Shown: one piece after another, positions 50,748 through 59,118 of the stretch
Layout of the letters: the number at the start of each line of letters is the position of its first letter
Numbering within the stretch: the first letter of the stretch is position 1
Source of the DNA: Blautia sp. XA-2221
Lineage (GTDB): Bacteria > Bacillota > Clostridia > Lachnospirales > Lachnospiraceae
DNA length: 64,000 nt
Reading direction: 5' to 3'
Assembly: GCF_028767025.1 (NCBI RefSeq)
Contig: NZ_JAJQXX010000003.1
Span: forward strand, 186,001 to 250,000
The notes under the pieces: model-generated
Told to the model about the DNA's origin: nothing
Databases searched by the model: none
The model's input: the letters and a program-made list of their open reading frames with translations, nothing else
Made by a program: the position numbers and the translations under genes

Positions 50748-52079
50748 ATGAGACAGAGAATTTTAAATCATGGAAGCTTTCTTGTAATTTTATCTGTTCT
50801 TCTGACTTTTCTGGCTGCAAGCTTTGTCATGTATGACAAGTTTGATGTGTTCATGAAACAGAGTGTGCGGGATGAAGTGGAGTATATACGGGCCGGTATA
50901 GAAGCTGCCGGTCTTGATTATCTGGAAAGTAATGTAAAAGAGATCAATGCCACGAGGATCACAGTTACAGACAGTGAAGGCAGTGTGCTGTATGATTCGG
51001 AAACAGAGGCAGATAAGCTGGAAAATCATGGGAAACGCCCGGAGTTTATGGAGGCAAAAGAAAAAGGCTATGGAGAGATCGTAAGATTCTCAGAAACTTT
51101 TTCCGAACAGACTTTTTACTGTGCCATAAAACTGGATAACGGAAATATCCTTCGGGTGGCAAGGACAACAGACAGTGTGTTCCTTACTTTGTTCTCCGGC
51201 TTTACGCTGCTGGGACTTCTTGTTTTGGGGATTCTTGCCCTGGAGTTTTTTCTGGTTCAGAGGCAGACAAAAGAGCTGATCGCGCCTATTAATGAACTGG
51301 ATCTGGAGCACCCTCTGAAAGATGTAAGATATGAAGAACTGCGGCCTCTTCTTGTAAGGGTGGATCAGCAGAACAAACAGATTGCATCTCAGCTGGAGGA
51401 ACTGAAGGAGGCTGAGGCTATGCGCAGAGAATTTTCAGCCAATGTTTCCCATGAGCTGAAAACTCCTCTGATGTCTATTTCCGGCTATGCGGAGCTGATG
51501 ATGAACGGAATGGTGGGAGTGGATAAAGTTCCTGAATTTTCCGGAAGAATCTACCATGAGGCAAGCCGTTTAAGCTCTCTTGTATCAGATATCATCCAGC
51601 TTTCAAGGCTTGATGAAAAAAACAGCGATATGCCTTTTGAGGCTGTGGATATCTATGAACTGGCAGAGGATATTGTATATCACCTGCAGCCGGCCGCAGA
51701 AAAAAAACAGATCCGGCTGGTTCTGGAAGGAGAACATGTGGCAGTGAGAGGCATCCGGCAGGTTCTGTATGAGATGTTTTATAATATTGCGGACAATGCC
51801 ATCCGCTATACCGATACCGGAGGAACTGTCCGGGTGTTTGTAGGACAGGAAGGATATCATCCCTGCTATATTGTGGAAGATAATGGAATCGGTATTCCAA
51901 GGAATGAACAGAAACGTATTTTTGAGAGGTTTTATCGGGTAGATAAAAGTCATTCCCGTCAGACCGGTGGCACGGGACTGGGGCTTTCTATTGTAAAGCA
52001 CGGAGCTGCTCTCCATAAAGCAAAGATCAATCTTGACAGTGAACCCGGAAAGGGTACAAAAATGGAACTGGTGTTTTAG
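50748..52079 (+). CDS. PhoR-like sensor histidine kinase
   Basis: Kinase of 443 residues: helix 1 about 10-27, an extracellular region of about 115 residues, helix 2 about 145-170, linker, H box FSANVSHELKTPLMSISGY and ATPase domain with NIADNAIRY, DNGIGIP and GTGLGLSIVKH. It forms a pair with the regulator at 50078. Its 3' end overlaps the convergent AraC gene by 4 bases, with no terminator between them. Confidence 0.92.
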   Translation: MRQRILNHGSFLVILSVLLTFLAASFVMYDKFDVFMKQSVRDEVEYIRAGIEAAGLDYLESNVKEINATRITVTDSEGSVLYDSETEADKLENHGKRPEFMEAKEKGYGEIVRFSETFSEQTFYCAIKLDNGNILRVARTTDSVFLTLFSGFTLLGLLVLGILALEFFLVQRQTKELIAPINELDLEHPLKDVRYEELRPLLVRVDQQNKQIASQLEELKEAEAMRREFSANVSHELKTPLMSISGYAELMMNGMVGVDKVPEFSGRIYHEASRLSSLVSDIIQLSRLDEKNSDMPFEAVDIYELAEDIVYHLQPAAEKKQIRLVLEGEHVAVRGIRQVLYEMFYNIADNAIRYTDTGGTVRVFVGQEGYHPCYIVEDNGIGIPRNEQKRIFERFYRVDKSHSRQTGGTGLGLSIVKHGAALHKAKINLDSEPGKGTKMELVF

Positions 52080-53005
52080 GCACCGGCTCCGTTTGTGTTA
52101 TCCTTGTCTGAATTCTGAGGACGTTCAGAAATTGCTTTAATGGAAAGGGCGTATTCTGTGGGTGTCATGCCGCAGAGTTTTTTGAACTGTCTGGAAAAAT
52201 AATGGATGGAGGAATATCCCAGAAATTCAGAAATCTGGGTAAAATTCATGTCATTTTCCCGGATCAGCTGTCTGGCAAAATTAATTTTCATATGAGAAAA
52301 AAATTCGATCACTCCACAGTTATATTCTTCACGGAAGATTTTCTGAAGCTGGGATCTGCCGATCAGATTATCGTGGCAGATTGCTTCAAGAGAAAGCGGC
52401 TCGCAGATATGATCCTCCAGATAACGGGTGATCCTTCGGCATGCAGAAGATTCAAAGGAGGGATCGCCAATGTTTCTGACACAGTGAGGTACCTGAGTGG
52501 TGTATCTTCGGAGCATATGGATCAGAAGCTCTTCCAGATAGAGAACAAGAAGCTGCTGAGATCCCACAGGGCTGTCTTTTTTTAATTCCATTTTATGAAG
52601 ATAGGGATCGTCAAGAGGGGAGGCGATGCACCGTCGTGCCTCAGCGATAATTTTTCCGATCAGGGTTCTCTCCGTATCAGAAAGGGTAAGGATCTGCTTT
52701 TCGAAAAAACGCATACAGGGAGAATTACAGGCAAAGGAAACAACTACAATATTGGGGGCATGACTGCCGGTTGCTGACAGGTTGTGAAATTCGTTGGGAC
52801 GGTGAAAGATCACCTGGCCGTGAGTAAGAATATGGACTTTTTCGTCTGCCTGAACCTGGGCAGTCCCTTTATCCACACACTGAAATTCCCAGAAATCATG
52901 TTGCTCTCCGGGATAGAAAAAGTCACTTCTGTATTCAAAATAATGAACGGTATAAATTTTTTCCACAGAAAGATCAGAAGTAAGGGGGATACTTTCGTAT
53001 ATCAT
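52076..53005 (-). CDS. AraC family transcriptional regulator
   Basis: Sugar-type regulator of 309 residues. An N-terminal cupin region (about 30-110, YPGEQHDFWEFQCVDKG and HRPNEFH) would bind the inducer. The C-terminal double helix-turn-helix (SLEAICHDNLIGRSQLQKIF and FTQISEFLGYSSIHYFSRQF) binds DNA. It is divergent from a sugar importer whose promoter carries two 21-bp-spaced repeats just upstream of the -35, so it is probably the activator of that operon. Confidence 0.93.
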   Translation of the reverse strand: MIYESIPLTSDLSVEKIYTVHYFEYRSDFFYPGEQHDFWEFQCVDKGTAQVQADEKVHILTHGQVIFHRPNEFHNLSATGSHAPNIVVVSFACNSPCMRFFEKQILTLSDTERTLIGKIIAEARRCIASPLDDPYLHKMELKKDSPVGSQQLLVLYLEELLIHMLRRYTTQVPHCVRNIGDPSFESSACRRITRYLEDHICEPLSLEAICHDNLIGRSQLQKIFREEYNCGVIEFFSHMKINFARQLIRENDMNFTQISEFLGYSSIHYFSRQFKKLCGMTPTEYALSIKAISERPQNSDKDNTNGAGA

Positions 53006-53180
53006 AAGACAGATGCTCCGTAAATCTTGTGATGGCTGTTGTTTTATCCTGATTTTATCAGAACAGGAAATAAATCATAAATACAGTCTAGCAGATAAAG
53101 GGTTATATCACAATAAAAAACAATAAAAACAGAAAAAAATCAAGGTTAAAAGTAATATTGTCATTGATTTTATAATTCAC

Positions 53181-53209
53181 AGCAATATTTCTAAAGTTTA
53201 TAGCAATAT
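53181..53209 (+). promoter_or_regulatory. AraC-type direct repeats AGCAATAT
   Basis: AGCAATAT occurs at 53181-53188 and 53202-53209, start-to-start 21 bases, with similar flanks. The second copy ends 5 bases before the -35 box at 53215. This is the classic position for a class II AraC activator, and the divergent gene encodes one. The rest of the 293-base gap is very A/T rich, with repeats of CAATAAAAA near 53110. Confidence 0.6.
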
Positions 53210-53214
53210 ACGCA

Positions 53215-53243
53215 TTGAAAAAGCAATTTTAATGAGTTACTAT
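53215..53243 (+). promoter_or_regulatory. Promoter for sugar importer/GH95-like operon
   Basis: TTGAAA (53215-53220) and TACTAT (53238-53243) are separated by 17 bases. The binding protein start at 53299 is 55 bases further on, with AAAGGAGG before it. Confidence 0.65.
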
Positions 53244-53298
53244 TAAAAAAAGAGAAAGTTTTTATATCTTATGTACAAAAATCAAAGGAGGATATGAA

Positions 53299-54621
53299 AT
53301 GAAAGCGAAAAAAATTACCAGTGTTGCTCTTTCTGCTCTTATGGCAGTAGGAACTATGTCAGGAATGGCAACAACCGTTATGGCAGACGAAGAACAGACT
53401 CTGAAACTGGCAGTAGTAGAAACCGCATATGGACAGGATATGTGGAAAAATGTCTGCACAAAGTTTGAAGAGGCAAATCCGGGAGTGAAGATTGAGCTCA
53501 CAATCGACAAGAAGCTTGAAGATATCATCACACCGGCTATGAAATCCGGCGATTATCCGGATGTTATCATGAGAGCAGTTGGTTCTGAGTCCGCTCTTAC
53601 AGAAACTTTTGTGAAAGATAACAATGTGGAAGAGATGACAGACGTACTGGAAATGACAGTTCCGGGCGAAGATGTTAAAGTAAAAGATAAAATCCTTCCG
53701 GGATTTGTGGATAACTCCATTACAAATCCTTACGGAGATGGAAAAACATATCTGATGCCAATGTTCTACGGCCCATGCGGACTTTTCTATAATAAAGGAC
53801 TGTTCGAGGAAAAAGGCTGGGAAGTTCCGGAAACATGGGATGAAATGTGGGAGCTTGGAGAAAAGGCAAAAGAAGAAGACATTGCATTATTTACATATCC
53901 GACAGCAGGATACTTTGATGCATTTTTCTACGCACTGCTTCATGAGGCAGCAGGCGCAGAAACATTCCAGGAAGCTCTGAAATACGGCGAGGGCGTATGG
54001 GAGACAGACGGAGCAAAGAAAACATTTGATATTATTGAGAAGCTTGCTTCCTACACAGAAAAAACAACACCTGCAAACGCAAACGACAATGATTTCCGTA
54101 AAAACCAGCAGATGATCCTTGACAACAAGGCTCTGTTTATGCCAAACGGAAACTGGGTTATCGGCGAGATGGCAGATGCTCCACGTGCAGATGGATTTGA
54201 GTGGGGATTCACAGCTCTTCCGGCAGTTGAAGAAGGCGGAGAGAGAGCTTCCTATTCCTTCTTTGAGCAGATCTGGATGCCGAAGGGCGCTGTAAATAAA
54301 GATCTTGGAAAACAGTTTATCGCATATCTGTATTCCGATGAAGCTGCTGAGATCTTCGCAAAAGACGGCGGAGCAGTTCAGCCGATTCAGGGTATGACAG
54401 ACAAACTTGACGGCGATGCAAAGATTTACTACTCTATCTATGATGATGGCGCAGTAGCAGTTATGGATGCATTTGCAACTACTGAACCGGTAGAGGGCGT
54501 AACTGTTCGTACTACATTCTTTGATCCGATCAACTCTCTTGTCAGCGGAGATAAGACAGTAGACGAATGGGTAGAGCAGATCAAGAAAGACAGCGATACT
54601 CTTCGCGGCGCTCTGAAATAA
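53299..54621 (+). CDS. Extracellular sugar-binding protein of an ABC importer
   Basis: CUT1-type binding protein of 440 residues. The signal peptide ends near TTVMADEEQT (signal peptidase I type, no lipobox cysteine). Typical blocks are KSGDYPDVI, GPCGLFYNKGLFEEKGW and the C-terminal YLYSDEAAEIFAKDGG. It heads an operon of importer, small membrane protein and GH95-like hydrolase, under the predicted AraC-controlled promoter. Confidence 0.93.
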   Translation: MKAKKITSVALSALMAVGTMSGMATTVMADEEQTLKLAVVETAYGQDMWKNVCTKFEEANPGVKIELTIDKKLEDIITPAMKSGDYPDVIMRAVGSESALTETFVKDNNVEEMTDVLEMTVPGEDVKVKDKILPGFVDNSITNPYGDGKTYLMPMFYGPCGLFYNKGLFEEKGWEVPETWDEMWELGEKAKEEDIALFTYPTAGYFDAFFYALLHEAAGAETFQEALKYGEGVWETDGAKKTFDIIEKLASYTEKTTPANANDNDFRKNQQMILDNKALFMPNGNWVIGEMADAPRADGFEWGFTALPAVEEGGERASYSFFEQIWMPKGAVNKDLGKQFIAYLYSDEAAEIFAKDGGAVQPIQGMTDKLDGDAKIYYSIYDDGAVAVMDAFATTEPVEGVTVRTTFFDPINSLVSGDKTVDEWVEQIKKDSDTLRGALK

Positions 54622-54657
54622 GTAATAATTTTCAGGTAGAATTCCATATGATATTTG

Positions 54658-54688
54658 AAAACGGACGGTGGATGCTACCGTCCGTTTT
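54658..54688 (+). terminator. Hairpin between binding protein and permease genes
   Basis: A perfect 12-bp stem (54658-54669 with 54677-54688; core ACGGACGGT/ACCGTCCGT) with a 7-base loop runs into TTTTT. It is a likely partial terminator that lets the binding protein be made in excess. Confidence 0.75.
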
Positions 54689-54717
54689 TCAGGATAAAGA
54701 CAGAGAGGAGAAGAATC

Positions 54718-55617
54718 ATGACGAAAAAAAAGGGAAGAAGCCGGTTTATATTTTGCTGTCTGGCTCCGGCAGTTATTCTTTTTACTATTTTTATGCTGAT
54801 CCCTACCATTGACGTTTTCAGAATGTCCCTTTATAAATGGGGAGGCTATACAGCAGATAAAACATTTGTAGGTCTTGATAACTTCAAAACACTTTTACAG
54901 AGTGACAAGTTTTATCAGGCATTTCAGAATTCAGTGCTTCTGATCGTAATTGTAACGATTGTTACTTTTGCAATGGCGATTATTTTTGCCGCTATTCTTA
55001 CAAGAGAAAAGCTGAAAGGACAGACGTTCTTCCGTGTTGTTTTTTACATCCCGAATATTCTTTCTGTTGTAGTGATCAGCGCGATTTTTTCTGCCATTTA
55101 TGATCCGAACCAGGGACTTCTGAACTCCTTTTTGAACCTGTTCCGAGGACAGAATGGAGTAGATAATCCTATTTTATGGCTGGGAAGCCAGAAACTCGTT
55201 ATTTACAGTATCATCATTGCCATGGTATGGCAGGCCATCGGATATTATATGGTTATGTACATGGCAAGTATGGCAAATATTCCGGACAGCCTTTATGAAT
55301 CGGCAAGTCTGGAAGGAGCAGGAAGGATCAAGCAGTTTTTCTCCATTACACTTCCTCTCATCTGGACAAATATCAGGACAACTCTGACATTCTTTGTTAT
55401 CAGTACCATTAATATGAGCTTCCTGATGGTAAAAGCAATGACAAACGGCGGACCGGACGGAGCTTCTAATGTATTCCTGAGCTATATGTATCAGGAGGCA
55501 TATACCAACTCTTCTTATGGATATGGTATGGCAATCGGTGTTGCGGTATTTCTGTTCTCCTTTGCGCTGGCAGCTGTTCTGAATGCGGCAACCAAACGTG
55601 AAGAAATTGAATTCTAA
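54718..55617 (+). CDS. Sugar ABC transporter permease (MalF/UgpA type)
   Basis: Channel subunit of 299 residues with six predicted helices. The EAA loop is YESASLEGAGRIKQFFSITL. ATG 54718 follows AGGAGAAG; a longer in-frame start at 54655 falls in the terminator. It works with the permease at 55630 and the binding protein at 53299. Confidence 0.93.
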   Translation: MTKKKGRSRFIFCCLAPAVILFTIFMLIPTIDVFRMSLYKWGGYTADKTFVGLDNFKTLLQSDKFYQAFQNSVLLIVIVTIVTFAMAIIFAAILTREKLKGQTFFRVVFYIPNILSVVVISAIFSAIYDPNQGLLNSFLNLFRGQNGVDNPILWLGSQKLVIYSIIIAMVWQAIGYYMVMYMASMANIPDSLYESASLEGAGRIKQFFSITLPLIWTNIRTTLTFFVISTINMSFLMVKAMTNGGPDGASNVFLSYMYQEAYTNSSYGYGMAIGVAVFLFSFALAAVLNAATKREEIEF

Positions 55618-55629
55618 GGAGGGTGAAAA

Positions 55630-56520
55630 ATGTCTGACATGATGAAAAAAAGCACTGCCAGTTCCAAAATTTCCAAAGTGCTGATTTATCTTGTGCTGGG
55701 ACTTCTGGCAGTTACGATAATCGTTCCGGTAGCATGGGTATTTGTTGCTTCGATCAAAGAAAATTCAGAGTTTTACGGAAGCCCGTGGGCGCTTCCTAAG
55801 GGCTTTCATTTCCAGAACTTTATTGACGCATGGGAAACCGCAAATATGGGTTCCTATATGCTGAATTCCGTTCTGGTAACAGTTCTGGGTATTTTTCTGC
55901 TGATCGTGATTGCGCTTCCGGCTGCTTATGTACTGTCACGTTTTAAATTCAGAAGCAGTAAGATCTGGAACGTAATGTTTATGGCAGGACTTTTTATTAA
56001 TGTAAACTACATAGTTGTACCTATTTTCCTGATGTTAAATAATGCGGACGGCAAACTCCGCCAGTGGTTTGGAGCGCCGTTTTTCCTGAACAATCTTTTT
56101 GTGCTGGCGCTGGTTTATGCGTCAACTGCTCTTCCTTTTACCATTTATCTCCTGTCAGGATATTTTAAATCTCTGGCAAAAGATTATGAGGAAGCTGCCT
56201 ATGTGGATGGCGCAGGATACTGGAGAACTATGATTCAGGTTATCATGCCTATGGCAAAACCGAGTATTGTTACAGTAATCCTCTTTAACTTCCTGGCATT
56301 CTGGAATGAGTACATTATTTCTATGACACTGCTTACCAGACCTGAAATCAAAACTCTTCCGGTAGGTCTTATGAATCTTATGGCAGCACAAAAATCAGCA
56401 GTTCAGTACGGACAGATGTATGCAGGTCTTGTAATTGTTATGATTCCTACACTGATTCTGTATATCTGTGTTCAGAAAAAACTGACACAGGGAATGACTC
56501 TGGGCGGTCTGAAAGGCTGA
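55630..56520 (+). CDS. Sugar ABC transporter permease (MalG/UgpE type)
   Basis: Partner channel subunit of 296 residues. The EAA loop is EEAAYVDGAGYWRTMIQVIM, followed by NFLAFWNEYIIS and the terminal GMTLGGLKG. AAGGAGGG precedes the ATG, 12 bases after the previous stop. Confidence 0.93.
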   Translation: MSDMMKKSTASSKISKVLIYLVLGLLAVTIIVPVAWVFVASIKENSEFYGSPWALPKGFHFQNFIDAWETANMGSYMLNSVLVTVLGIFLLIVIALPAAYVLSRFKFRSSKIWNVMFMAGLFINVNYIVVPIFLMLNNADGKLRQWFGAPFFLNNLFVLALVYASTALPFTIYLLSGYFKSLAKDYEEAAYVDGAGYWRTMIQVIMPMAKPSIVTVILFNFLAFWNEYIISMTLLTRPEIKTLPVGLMNLMAAQKSAVQYGQMYAGLVIVMIPTLILYICVQKKLTQGMTLGGLKG

Positions 56521-56548
56521 TCTGTCTGTGAAACAGGAGGTAAATAAA

Positions 56549-56728
56549 ATGAATGAAAGAACAAAAAGCATTTTAAAGACAGTTCTGGCGATTGTATTTT
56601 TTATCGTATGCGTGGCGCTTGTAGTTGTAGGACAAAGACATGTAGGACCTCAGGGATTGCTGGTGATGCTGCTGGGCCTTGTGGGACTGATTCTTCTTTT
56701 ATATCTTTATAACAGGAAATTCAAGTGA
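56549..56728 (+). CDS. Small two-helix membrane protein
   Basis: A 59-residue protein with two hydrophobic segments (about 9-28 and 34-54), a central GQRHVGPQG turn and a basic tail YNRKFK. AACAGGAGG lies 8 bases before ATG 56549, so translation is well supported. It sits between the importer permeases and the GH95-like gene and overlaps the latter by 4 bases. I recall similar small proteins (possibly DUF6903) near sugar operons in Lachnospiraceae. Function unknown; an accessory to the importer is possible. Confidence 0.8.
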   Translation: MNERTKSILKTVLAIVFFIVCVALVVVGQRHVGPQGLLVMLLGLVGLILLLYLYNRKFK

Positions 56729-58926
56729 GATTATTACCTATGGATATTACGTGTAATTGGGAAAAAAACATTTCCCGGTGGGATGAAGCAGTCCCGCTGG
56801 GAAATGGAAAATGTGGCTGCCTCTGCTGGGGCAGCCCTGAAGAAATAAGGTTCAGTCTGGACCGTGCAGATTTATGGGATCGGACCGTTTTGTGGGAGCA
56901 GAATGAAGAATTCAGCTGGAAAAACCTGGTGAAACTTGCAAAAGAAGGAAATACCAGAAAAATCCGGGAAATCTTTGATGCTCCCTATTATTATCCCTCT
57001 CCAACAAAGCTGCCTGCAGGCAGGATCCTGCTTCATTTTACGGGAGTTACAGGAGAAATACAGTCAGAACTTTGCCTGGAAACCGCAAAAGCAGAAATGA
57101 TAATGGAAAACGGAGAAAATTGCTTTCGGATCACAGCCTGGGTCCATGCGTTGGAACAGGTTGGAATTGCAGAGATCGAAGCTCCGGAAGATGCTTTTTC
57201 TGTTGAACTGAAAAATCCGGAATTTGGAGAAAAAGGCACGGAAAAAGAGTACGTTTACTGTCAGGAGAAAAGAGAAATTTCCCAGGGAAACCTGAAAGAT
57301 CTGAAATATCTTCCTGTGATAAAAAAACAGGAGGGAGAACTGCAATGGTTTTGTCAGAATGTAAATGAAGCGTTCTCTTATGGTGTGATTATGGGAAGCC
57401 GGAGAACAGGCGGAAAAACCAGAATCATATGGAAAATAGTATCTTCCGAAGACGGAAAAGAGTGGCTGGAGTCAGGAAAAAAGGAAGTTGTTCAGTTTCT
57501 TTCAGCCGGTAATGAGTTTTTTGAATCTCATAAAAATTGGTGGAAGAGATTTTTTGCAAAAAGCTCCATGGATCTTCCTGATAAATTTATGGAAAAACAG
57601 TGGTATCTTACAAATTATCTGTTTGCCGCTACTTCCCGCGCAGGCGGCGTCCCCATGGCTCTTCAGGGAGTCTGGACAGCAGATGAGGGAACACTTCCGC
57701 CGTGGAAGGGAGATTACCATAATGATCTTAATACAGAGCTGTCCTATACACATTATCTAAAAGCCAATCATCTGGAAGAGGGACGGTGTTTTTTAGATTT
57801 TCTATGGGGGCTTCTTGATGAAGGACGTAAGTTTGCCGGAGAATTTTATGGGGTAAAGGGCTGCTGTCTTCCGGGAACCATGACAATTGACGGTAAGCCT
57901 CTGGGCGGCTGGCCCATGTATTCTCTTTCCCCGTCCAATCAGATGTGGCTGGCTCACGGGTTTGGAGAATATTACCGGTATACAGGAGACAGGGTGTTTC
58001 TGGAAGAAAGAGCTTATCCTTATATGAGAGAAACAGGTATTTTTATCAGAGAGCTTCTGACAGAACGTGAAGACGGATGTCTGGTTCTTCCTGTGTCCAG
58101 TTCTCCGGAAATTCATGATGATACAGAAAAGGCATGGCTGACGCCGGTAAGCAATTATGATCTGGCATTGATGATCAATCTGTTTGGAACATTGGAAAAA
58201 ATGGCCTGTGAGCTGGGAAATCCGGAGGAAGCGCAGTGGCGTAATATAAAGCAGAAACTTCCGGAATTGTCGGTAAACGAAAATAAAGTTCTGATGCTGT
58301 CGCCGGATGAAAGTCTGGAAGAATCACATCGTCATTTTTCAAATGCAATGGCCGTTTCACCTTTGGGAATCCTTCCTTATGAGGGTGAGTCAAAGGAAAT
58401 TATTGATGCTGTAATAGCTGATTACGAAAAACTGGGAACTTCTCAGTGGGTTGGATATACTTTTGCATGGATGGCTCATCTGTATGCTGTTCAGGGAAAT
58501 GGAGAAAAAGCAGCAGAATATCTCCGGATTTTCTGGGAAAGCTTTTGCGGATGCAACGGATTTCATCTGAATGGGGATTTTCGCAAAAAAGGATATTCTC
58601 AGTTTACTTACAGACCGTTTACACTTGAAGGAAATATGTTCAGCGCAGATGCGCTTCAGGAAATGCTGTTTCAGATGAAAGACGGGAAGATACGGCTGTT
58701 TCCGGCGATTCCCGGGGAATGGAGAAAACAGAACGTTTCTTTTGAGGATTTCAGAGGAGAAAAAGGAATACGGTGCAGCGCAGGGATTGTCAATGGGAAG
58801 AAGCTGTACTGGGAAATTGATACAGATGTGGCATTTTGTGTCCGGATACAATATCAGGATCTCTTTTTTGAGGAGAAAGAGCTTTCCTGCGGAGAAAGCT
58901 GGAAGGGCTGTGTCATACTGGAGTGA
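56725..58926 (+). CDS. GH95-like glycoside hydrolase (fucosidase family)
   Basis: Intracellular enzyme of 733 residues without signal peptide. N-terminal domain has AVPLGNGKCGCLCWG; the catalytic (alpha/alpha)6 region has LQGVWTADEG, WKGDYHNDLNTELSY, VSSSPEIH and TLEGNMFSADALQEML. These match GH95 blocks, but the Asn of the NxN motif reads Asp (DLN) and the IDGN motif reads LEGN, so it may be a divergent subgroup with another substrate. Start GTG 56725 overlaps the previous stop and follows AGGAAA; ATG 56740 is an alternative. A fucosylated oligosaccharide is the likely substrate class, by inference. Confidence 0.8.
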   Translation: MRLLPMDITCNWEKNISRWDEAVPLGNGKCGCLCWGSPEEIRFSLDRADLWDRTVLWEQNEEFSWKNLVKLAKEGNTRKIREIFDAPYYYPSPTKLPAGRILLHFTGVTGEIQSELCLETAKAEMIMENGENCFRITAWVHALEQVGIAEIEAPEDAFSVELKNPEFGEKGTEKEYVYCQEKREISQGNLKDLKYLPVIKKQEGELQWFCQNVNEAFSYGVIMGSRRTGGKTRIIWKIVSSEDGKEWLESGKKEVVQFLSAGNEFFESHKNWWKRFFAKSSMDLPDKFMEKQWYLTNYLFAATSRAGGVPMALQGVWTADEGTLPPWKGDYHNDLNTELSYTHYLKANHLEEGRCFLDFLWGLLDEGRKFAGEFYGVKGCCLPGTMTIDGKPLGGWPMYSLSPSNQMWLAHGFGEYYRYTGDRVFLEERAYPYMRETGIFIRELLTEREDGCLVLPVSSSPEIHDDTEKAWLTPVSNYDLALMINLFGTLEKMACELGNPEEAQWRNIKQKLPELSVNENKVLMLSPDESLEESHRHFSNAMAVSPLGILPYEGESKEIIDAVIADYEKLGTSQWVGYTFAWMAHLYAVQGNGEKAAEYLRIFWESFCGCNGFHLNGDFRKKGYSQFTYRPFTLEGNMFSADALQEMLFQMKDGKIRLFPAIPGEWRKQNVSFEDFRGEKGIRCSAGIVNGKKLYWEIDTDVAFCVRIQYQDLFFEEKELSCGESWKGCVILE

Positions 58927-58931
58927 TATAT

Positions 58932-58985
58932 AAAAAGGTTGTTTTTTGCATTTGATGAAAGTCTTTATGCAGAAACAACCTTTTT
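58932..58985 (+). terminator. Terminator after GH95-like gene
   Basis: AAAAAGGTTGTTT (58932-58944) and AAACAACCTTTTT (58973-58985) pair perfectly over 13 bp, and TGCAT/ATGCA extends the stem inside the loop. The T run is part of the 3' arm. It separates the AraC-linked operon from the next importer. Confidence 0.75.
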
Positions 58986-59078
58986 GTGCAAAAGAAACAG
59001 ATAATTGTGCAAATACTAATTGTGTAAAAGTGATAAAATAAATTACAACAAAACACGTAATTGTATAAAATGCACAAT
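58984..59078 (+). promoter_or_regulatory. Repeated TTGTGCAAA-type boxes before importer operon
   Basis: TTGTGCAAAA (58984), TTGTGCAAA (59005), TTGTGTAAAA (59020) and TTGTATAAAA (59061) point the same way, and TGCACAAT (59071) is an inverted copy. The first two are 21 bases apart. They fill the gap before the binding protein gene at 59119 and probably bind its regulator, which is not in the window. Confidence 0.5.
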
Positions 59079-59118
59079 GCGTGGGGGTTTTTACATTATT
59101 TCTAGGAGGTATACAGGT

